Source of the DNA: Spirochaetales bacterium
Lineage (GTDB): Bacteria; Spirochaetota; Spirochaetia; JAFGXN01
DNA length: 39,197 bases
Assembly: GCA_016936615.1 (NCBI GenBank)
Contig: JAFGXN010000033.1
Location: forward strand, 1-39,197
Reading direction: 5' to 3'
The notes beneath the pieces were generated by a model, which saw only the letters and a list, made by a program, of their open reading frames with translations, was not told where the DNA came from and ran no database searches. Positions within the stretch are counted from its first letter, which is position 1. Every line of letters begins with the position of its first letter. Position numbers and translations under genes: made by a program. Shown in pieces: positions 33,962 through 39,197 of the stretch.

Positions 33962-36881
33962 ACTTTTCTTCCGATTCATCCAGATTTAAATCATTTATAT
34001 TATCGAATTTACCTTCGATACCAACTAAGGCTCTTAATTCAGATAGAGATTTCGGCGCATCAGGATCATCAAGTCGTCCAAGCACAGCATATATCTGTTG
34101 AGGCTCTGTCTTACCTTTTACCTTAATCTTATTCATAGGAACCAACCTGAAGGTATCTTTGACCTCATCTGCTGTAGCCTGAGAGATTAATATATCAGTT
34201 CCCATTGGCTTATTTAGGGCTTCAATTCTTGAAGCAAGATTCACAGCATCGCCTATAACTGTATACTCCATCTTCTCAGAAGAACCAATCTGCCCAGCTA
34301 GGACATTACCAGTGTTTATTCCACAACCAATCTTAATAATCGGCTTCTTATCACCACCACGATTCTCATTAAATTCCAACAAGGCCTGTCTCATCATCAA
34401 CACACCATTAACAGCATTCTCAGCATCATTGCCGCTAGAGATTGGAGTACCCCAAACCGCCATAATTGCATCACCAATATACTTATCTACAACACCCTTT
34501 GATTGGTTGACACATGCAACCATCCTTGTCATATAATCATTTAAAAATTCCACAACCTCATCTGGTGCAAGCTTCTCGGAAATAGCAGTAAAAGACCTAA
34601 TGTCTGAGAAGAAGATAGAGGCCTTCTTTATCTCGCCTCCAAGCTTGATTTCCCCCTTCGAAGCAAGATCTGCAATATTCTTATTAACAAATTTACCAAA
34701 AGCACTCTTAATCCTCTCTCTTTCTTTAAGACCTTGACCCATCTCGATAAATGACTCAGTCAAGACACCAACCTCATCGTGACTTCGAGCCCTCAACTCG
34801 ACATCATAATTACCATCCTGTATCTGTTTCGAAGCAAAAACTAATGCTCGAAGAGGATCTGAAATTGAACGAGAAAATAAGAGAACTATCAGACCAACAA
34901 CACCAACAGTAAACAAAACAATCAATACAAATATCCAAATTGCCAAGTCTAAGAAGGCTAAGGCCTTATCTCTCTCAAACTCTGTAATTACTGCTAGCCT
35001 TCCAAAATTTATTTTATTATAGCTGCCAATATACTTAGTCATGACTTCAAGAGGTTCTTCACCCTCTTCACCCTCAAAGACAACAAGCCGTTCATACTCT
35101 TCCTGTGAATAAGTTGCTCCCTGACCCTGACTTCCGATAAAAGAGTTAACAATAAATCTATCTTTATAGTTTTTATTAAGAATAAGCTGCTCAACATCTG
35201 GATGAACAATAATCTCACCCTTGTCATTAACAATATATCTCTCGGAATATGATTTTTTACCTGTTTGAATTGTCTTCACAAAGATATTCGAGATATCGAC
35301 AAAGACAACTAGAGAAGTCTTCTTATTAGCAACAATATAGGTAGGAGATGCAAAACCAATAACTGGTTTGCCAAGATGTGATGATACGTTAAAGACCGAA
35401 ACAGATCCATTTGCAGCATCCTCAATCTCCACTTGTCTAACTGTAAGAATATTTCTAACATTCTCCTCTGAGACACCAAACTGACCTAACATCTGCCTAT
35501 TAAAAAATTCATAATCTGTATCAGGAATAGCCACATAGACAACGCTTCCATTTTTTCCAAAATAATTTTCAACATACTCGCTAAGGCGACCATCAATAAT
35601 CTTATTACTTCCGATTATCAGGTTCTCTGCATTTCCCCGAATAGTCTCAAGCTGGTCCTCGACCTTACTCGCTAGGACACTGCTAATACCCTGGTTTGAA
35701 TCCTCTATCGTCATCATAATATTATCTCTGAAAAAGATAGTCGCAATTACTCCAATCGCAGAAAGAGACGAGATAATCATAATAGTAAAAAAGAGAATTA
35801 ACTTAGAACCGATAGAAAATTTAACTTTTTTCCCAGCTAACTGAACCTTTCTAATCTCATGCCTAGACTTCTTCTTAGTAGAATCAATAAATCGATCAAC
35901 TTCAGTCATTACTGTATTCTTGACAACCTCAGAGACCTCTTCTTTTACCATCTTGACAACAGTCTCCTGAATCTCCTCACGAACTGCTACCTTTACACTA
36001 TTTTTTAAAGATTTCTTAAACTCTTCCATCTTTGAATCTGTAAGCCCTACGCCTCCTGACTGACTAGACGCAGCAGATTGAACAGCAGGAGTCTTCACAA
36101 TCTCAGCTAACTCTGCCTTAGGCTTATAAAGCTCTTTCAATAATTTTCCTGAAATACCCTTATCCTTCAAATAATCAAGACTAGGTCTATCAGTCTTTAA
36201 AAGAAGATAATATGGCAGACCAGGATTATCCCCAAGTAGATCTTTATTCTCTACCTCAAGTGATCCATGCAGTAAAAGAACATCCTCTGCCACTAATTTA
36301 TCAATCTCAGTAAATAACCAGTCGTATCGATTCTCAAATTCAAAAAAATCAATGATTATAATAGAAAGAAACTCATTCTTAGCGCATTTATTCAATATAT
36401 TTGATGGAATATTCACCCCAATCTGCTGATTTTGATCCTTTGAAAACTTCAATTTCCGAATCTGTGGTCGAAATATAAACTCATTTCTATTCTCAGTAAA
36501 ATACTGCAACAACTCGTCTACAGAGATATCAGTCTTCAACGACTCGACATTCTTATCAGAGGCAAACCACATACGAGCCAGCATAATCTCAATCTTCTGA
36601 ATCAGCAATCCAAGCATTCCTCCAAGCTCTTCAGAGATAAAAAGCGAAGATTTCATCAGCTCATCAATAAGAGGATGACCAAATGAAGCTAAATTTGCAA
36701 TATCTAATAGATCACAAGCAGATGAAAAATATAAAATACGGTTAAAATCCTTCTTAATTGATTTAAACTCATACTCTGAGATCTTTCTACCTGAAGATTT
36801 TACAAAAACCTTCAGATTATTCAAAGAATCTCTAATTCTATCAACATAACTATCTACAATCAAAACTGTTTTATCTTCCAT
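33945..36881 (-). CDS. Transmembrane class III adenylate cyclase with large N-terminal cytoplasmic region, cache sensor and HAMP
   Basis: 978 residues. Residues 1-255 form an unrecognised, probably helical-then-mixed cytoplasmic domain. Residues about 281-335 form a long amphipathic, Lys/Glu/Val-rich helix that suggests oligomerisation. The remaining parts are transmembrane segment 1 (about 358-384), a periplasmic double-cache-like sensor (385-640), transmembrane segment 2 (about 645-670), HAMP (671-723) and the cyclase domain (about 750-935). The metal-binding Asp760 (FFSDIRSF) and Asp804 (KYIGDAIM), the purine-specifying Lys800 and Thr874 (EYTVIGD), Asn881 and Arg885 (VNLASR) are intact, the pattern of class IIIb adenylate cyclases. 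It should make cAMP on a periplasmic signal. The ATG has AGGAG at a long spacing. Its stop overlaps the FecR-protein start, so the two are coupled. Confidence 0.93.
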   Translation of the reverse strand: MEDKTVLIVDSYVDRIRDSLNNLKVFVKSSGRKISEYEFKSIKKDFNRILYFSSACDLLDIANLASFGHPLIDELMKSSLFISEELGGMLGLLIQKIEIMLARMWFASDKNVESLKTDISVDELLQYFTENRNEFIFRPQIRKLKFSKDQNQQIGVNIPSNILNKCAKNEFLSIIIIDFFEFENRYDWLFTEIDKLVAEDVLLLHGSLEVENKDLLGDNPGLPYYLLLKTDRPSLDYLKDKGISGKLLKELYKPKAELAEIVKTPAVQSAASSQSGGVGLTDSKMEEFKKSLKNSVKVAVREEIQETVVKMVKEEVSEVVKNTVMTEVDRFIDSTKKKSRHEIRKVQLAGKKVKFSIGSKLILFFTIMIISSLSAIGVIATIFFRDNIMMTIEDSNQGISSVLASKVEDQLETIRGNAENLIIGSNKIIDGRLSEYVENYFGKNGSVVYVAIPDTDYEFFNRQMLGQFGVSEENVRNILTVRQVEIEDAANGSVSVFNVSSHLGKPVIGFASPTYIVANKKTSLVVFVDISNIFVKTIQTGKKSYSERYIVNDKGEIIVHPDVEQLILNKNYKDRFIVNSFIGSQGQGATYSQEEYERLVVFEGEEGEEPLEVMTKYIGSYNKINFGRLAVITEFERDKALAFLDLAIWIFVLIVLFTVGVVGLIVLLFSRSISDPLRALVFASKQIQDGNYDVELRARSHDEVGVLTESFIEMGQGLKERERIKSAFGKFVNKNIADLASKGEIKLGGEIKKASIFFSDIRSFTAISEKLAPDEVVEFLNDYMTRMVACVNQSKGVVDKYIGDAIMAVWGTPISSGNDAENAVNGVLMMRQALLEFNENRGGDKKPIIKIGCGINTGNVLAGQIGSSEKMEYTVIGDAVNLASRIEALNKPMGTDILISQATADEVKDTFRLVPMNKIKVKGKTEPQQIYAVLGRLDDPDAPKSLSELRALVGIEGKFDNINDLNLDESEEKYEIIE

Positions 36882-36905
36882 AAAAGCTCAAACTCCTAAT
36901 TTATA

Positions 36906-38270
36906 TTATTTGTAATTAATACTTGAACGTGCTACCCTAAATCCTACATCGGCAGAAAAGGCTGTTTTATTAAATGACATCCTCTGACCCGGTTGTAGGT
37001 ATATTAAATCTTCCATATAACAGCTCCCCCCCTTGATAACCTTAGCTTCATTATTATTAGTTAAAATGCCAGCGCCACCGCCATAGTCAAAAGAATAGCT
37101 ATCAGCAACCCACTCAAAGACATTTCCACTCATATCATATATTCCCAGAGAATTTGACTTCTTCTGACCCACAATTACTAGTCGATAATTTGCCAAGGCA
37201 CTAGGTCGATCTGCAAAATTACTATAATTAGAAGAATTCCAAGAGTATTCATCCTCTTGCCCTGCAGAAGATGCGCCTGAAACAAAAGAAGAAACATTAA
37301 AGTCAGTGCCATTGTATCGCGCAGCCCCCTCCCACTCTTTCTCTGTAGGCAATCTATACCCATTCTTTGTTAGATCATAGACTTCAGAACTAAATGAAAA
37401 AGGCTGTTCCAATCCATTTTTTATATTTAATAACCAGCAAAAGGTCATTGCACCAAAATATGTCACTCCTACTGCTGGATAATCATTATATCCAGAAAGT
37501 AATCTTAAAAAATACTTTTTATACCCATCCTCCTCAGCATAATCAGCATAGAGAGGGGTATTTGAACTAGAAAAATCAATTAGTAACTTATTAGAATCTA
37601 AGACAGAATACAAGGCACCATCATTTGTGAAATAAAGGAATCCATTCTCAAGTCCCCAATTATAGACATTAAAAAGCTCTATATTTGTAATCTCATGAGA
37701 AGAAAGATAAAATTCGTCGTAAGAGACACTAGTACCACCAATTTGATAAGATCCTCCAGGAACATTTACTAATTTATTGACAGACGACCCTTCATTTATC
37801 ACAACAGAGGAGGTTGTCTCAAAGACGACAATATAATCCTTAAAATTACCAGTACCTGAGAATATACGGAAAAATTGCTTTGTCGCTATAGATTCAGTCT
37901 CATAATCATAAACACACCCAGTAAAGTTAATAGGCACACTATAATCATCTATCTTCGAACCAAGACTAAGCGACTCAGAATTATTGACCAGAGTAACAGG
38001 ACTTCCAGAGACAGAAGAGTCTTCCGGTTTAATAGACACAGAACTAAGAACCGCATCTGGATTGACCTTAAAGACTATCGCACCAATGCGGGGATCGAGT
38101 CCATAGCGAGAAGGGGCTATCTCATAAATATCAGCAATATAAGTTGTAAGTGAACCACTGACATCAACAGAGATAGTAACATTATGAATTTGCTTATCAT
38201 AAGCACCTTCACACGATAATAATAAGAAAAATATAAATAACAACAAATTTAATACAGTTTTTTTAATCAT
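36906..38270 (-). CDS. SUMF1/FGE-fold lipoprotein, probably non-catalytic
   Basis: 454 residues. The signal peptide ends in FLLLSC, so Cys20 should be lipidated. Residues about 28-160 look like an Ig-like or beta-sandwich region. From about 167 the formylglycine-generating-enzyme fold appears: VNVPGGSYQIGG, FYLSSHEITNIEF-like (FYLSSHEITNIELFNVY), YPAVGVTYFGAMTFC, YRLPTEKEWEGAARYNG, IYDMSGNVFEWVADSY, KVIKGGSCYM and DVGFRVAR. The region where true FGE has two copper-binding cysteines (GGSxxCxxxxC) has only Cys417, right after GGS, and no second Cys, so sulfatase-activating chemistry is unlikely. Many bacterial members bind sugars or serve as envelope components. It is the first gene of the run containing the adenylate cyclase and has no Shine-Dalgarno sequence. 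Confidence 0.85.
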   Translation of the reverse strand: MIKKTVLNLLLFIFFLLLSCEGAYDKQIHNVTISVDVSGSLTTYIADIYEIAPSRYGLDPRIGAIVFKVNPDAVLSSVSIKPEDSSVSGSPVTLVNNSESLSLGSKIDDYSVPINFTGCVYDYETESIATKQFFRIFSGTGNFKDYIVVFETTSSVVINEGSSVNKLVNVPGGSYQIGGTSVSYDEFYLSSHEITNIELFNVYNWGLENGFLYFTNDGALYSVLDSNKLLIDFSSSNTPLYADYAEEDGYKKYFLRLLSGYNDYPAVGVTYFGAMTFCWLLNIKNGLEQPFSFSSEVYDLTKNGYRLPTEKEWEGAARYNGTDFNVSSFVSGASSAGQEDEYSWNSSNYSNFADRPSALANYRLVIVGQKKSNSLGIYDMSGNVFEWVADSYSFDYGGGAGILTNNNEAKVIKGGSCYMEDLIYLQPGQRMSFNKTAFSADVGFRVARSSINYK

Positions 38271-38279
38271 GCTAGGAAT

Positions 38280-38308
38280 ATTTTATATTATTTTTACAAA
38301 TATATCAA
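38280..38308 (-). promoter_or_regulatory. Promoter of the SUMF1-cyclase-FecR gene run
   Basis: On the minus strand TTGATA (38308-38303), a 17-base spacer and TAAAAT (38285-38280) fit a vegetative promoter. The start of transcription would be within about 3 bases of the ATG at 38270, which agrees with the lack of a ribosome-binding site there. Confidence 0.5.
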
Positions 38309-38334
38309 TTTTTTTTTAATAAAATGTAAGAAAG

Positions 38335-38376
38335 ATGGTGGAAAAAACTGATCTATCTGATAAAGTATTGCTATGA
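38335..38376 (+). other. Possible short upstream ORF coupled to the deacetylase gene
   Basis: ATG at 38335 opens a 13-codon frame (MVEKTDLSDKVLL) that ends in a TGA overlapping the deacetylase ATG as ATGA. The deacetylase start itself has no Shine-Dalgarno sequence and two in-frame stops just upstream. Reinitiation from this leader ORF could supply its translation. The leader has only a weak purine stretch in front of it, so the call is tentative. Confidence 0.3.
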
Positions 38377-39053
38377 CAGGATTATTCAAATTAGCACTTA
38401 CCCTAGTTATTCTCGCCAACACCAACAATCTTGATTACACCACCGACACGCAGCCCATTATAAATGTATCAACATCAGAGAAGGTTCTGTTTCTAACAAT
38501 TGATGATGGAAATGATCCAGACCCTAGATTGATTGACTTTTTACTTAATTCAAAAATAAGAGGAACTGCTTTCATAAATGGCAACATTATCGACAAGAAC
38601 ATTGAGTGGATAAAGGCTCTCTCCGCCGCAGATTGGGATATTGCGGGTCACAGTTACAACCACAAGGCACTAACGACAATGAGCGAGACTGAACTAAAGA
38701 TAGATACAATCTACACCTCTACAGCGATATTCCTAGCAACAGGACAATTTAATTTTTTCCTAAGACCTCCTTACGGAATCTACAACTCCACCACCAGCGC
38801 AATCTTAGCAGGGCAAGGCTACAAGATAATCAACTTTGAGAGACAAAACTCGACTGCGGATTTCATTGATTCAATAAAACTAGAGACAAAGTGGAGTAGA
38901 ATTGATAACTTCTTAGAGAAGGCCCAGGGTGGCGAGATTATCCTTGCCCACTTCGGCGCGAAGGACTCCTACCAGACAGTCAAATACACGGTCGAGCAAG
39001 CGCTAGCGCAAGGTTTTCGATTTGAAAAAATCTCAAATTATATAAAAAAATAA
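38373..39053 (+). CDS. Small exported polysaccharide deacetylase (NodB-type, CE4)
   Basis: 226 residues. An N-terminal hydrophobic segment (about 5-15) acts as a signal peptide or membrane anchor. The NodB motifs follow: TIDDG (42-46, catalytic base Asp44 and metal ligand Asp45), HSYNH (His93 and His97, metal ligands), RPPYG (131-135), and LAHFG with His193. All catalytic residues are present, so it should remove N-acetyl (or other acyl) groups from a glycan in the periplasm, most likely peptidoglycan or an amino-sugar polymer. It is short for the family and has no additional domains. It is transcribed away from the SUMF1-cyclase run and shares its 102-base upstream region. Confidence 0.88.
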   Translation: MTGLFKLALTLVILANTNNLDYTTDTQPIINVSTSEKVLFLTIDDGNDPDPRLIDFLLNSKIRGTAFINGNIIDKNIEWIKALSAADWDIAGHSYNHKALTTMSETELKIDTIYTSTAIFLATGQFNFFLRPPYGIYNSTTSAILAGQGYKIINFERQNSTADFIDSIKLETKWSRIDNFLEKAQGGEIILAHFGAKDSYQTVKYTVEQALAQGFRFEKISNYIKK

Positions 39054-39071
39054 ATTTTATACCAAAACTAA

Positions 39072-39102
39072 TTGACATTTTTTCTACTTTCAGGCATATT
39101 AT
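39072..39102 (+). promoter_or_regulatory. Promoter of tRNA-Asp
   Basis: TTGACA (39072-39077) is a perfect -35 hexamer. The -10 is either CATATT (17-base spacing) or TATTAT (39097-39102, 19-base spacing). The predicted start lies a few bases before the mature tRNA. Confidence 0.6.
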
Positions 39103-39111
39103 TTATACAAA

Positions 39112-39185
39112 GCGGGTGTAGCGAAGCTGGTTATCGCACCGGCCTGTCAAGCCGGGGATCGCGGGTTCAAGTCCCGTCGCTCGCG
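39112..39185 (+). tRNA. tRNA-Asp (anticodon GTC)
   Basis: The cloverleaf folds completely. Acceptor stem GCGGGTG (39112-39118) with CGCTCGC (39178-39184), G-T pairs included; D-stem GCGA/TCGC; anticodon stem CCGGC/GCCGG with loop CTGTCAA and anticodon GTC (39146-39148); T-stem GCGGG/CCCGT with loop TTCAAGT; discriminator G39185, as required for aspartate tRNA. The 3' CCA is not encoded, so it must be added by a nucleotidyltransferase. The window ends 12 bases later. Confidence 0.95.
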
Positions 39186-39197
39186 AAGACTGAGAGA

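Noticed and set aside
39112-39197. Prophage or island attachment site at the tRNA-Asp gene
   Set aside because: The window ends 12 bases after the tRNA and no integrase or duplicated tRNA end is visible.

Overview
The window is most likely from the chromosome of a motile, diderm spirochaete (Spirochaetota). This is inferred from a FlgF-FlgG-FlgJ-type flagellar rod cluster, many lipoproteins with relaxed lipoboxes, and a class III adenylate cyclase coupled to a giant FecR/fibronectin-III-like protein, a pairing I recall from treponemes. By eye the DNA is AT-rich (roughly one-third G+C). The biotin genes and the tRNA are richer in G+C, and the first 3.5 kb is poorer. Species cannot be named from the sequence alone.

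Layout. (1) 1-3752: an AT-rich, accessory-looking minus-strand block. It holds a frameshifted membrane-protein gene cut by the window edge, an unknown lipoprotein, an unknown membrane protein, an exported protein with eleven 21-residue leucine-rich repeats, and a small 46-codon ORF with a G+C-rich 3' half. (2) 3753-7314: single genes, namely an acyl-ACP/CoA-reductase-like dehydrogenase, an orphan family-3 solute-binding protein, a strong terminator, and a lipoprotein esterase. (3) 7445-9445: the flagellar rod operon (flgF, flgG, rod-binding protein). (4) 9446-14466: a plus-strand run with an E2-like acyltransferase overlapping an acyl-CoA ligase, then bioA and bioD. (5) 14470-17763: a small lipoprotein and a PAS-GGDEF-EAL protein on the minus strand. 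(6) 17841-23453: a clear sigma70-type promoter followed by manC, sbcD and sbcC. (7) 38270 down to 23425: a 15-kb minus-strand run in tight order, comprising an SUMF1-like lipoprotein, a membrane adenylate cyclase, the 1,403-residue FecR/FN3-like protein, two paralogous FN3/IPT/beta-barrel-like outer-membrane candidates, a beta-helix lipoprotein and a hybrid histidine kinase. (8) 38373-39185: a small exported polysaccharide deacetylase and tRNA-Asp(GTC).

How the parts fit. Region 7 is the best candidate for an undescribed system. One stop-start overlapping run joins cytoplasmic second-messenger output (cAMP), an anchored periplasm-spanning scaffold, outer-membrane barrels, surface lipoproteins and a phosphorelay kinase, which suggests an envelope-sensing or envelope-organising machine. 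The acyltransferase/ligase pair (with Asp where the canonical catalytic His of E2 sits) and the AAR-like reductase (with the acyl-accepting Cys kept) are two further enzymes of unclear physiological role. Several starts were moved downstream of the longest reading frame because a Shine-Dalgarno sequence fits an internal start; each case is stated in its entry. All domain calls are from reading motifs; no database search was possible.
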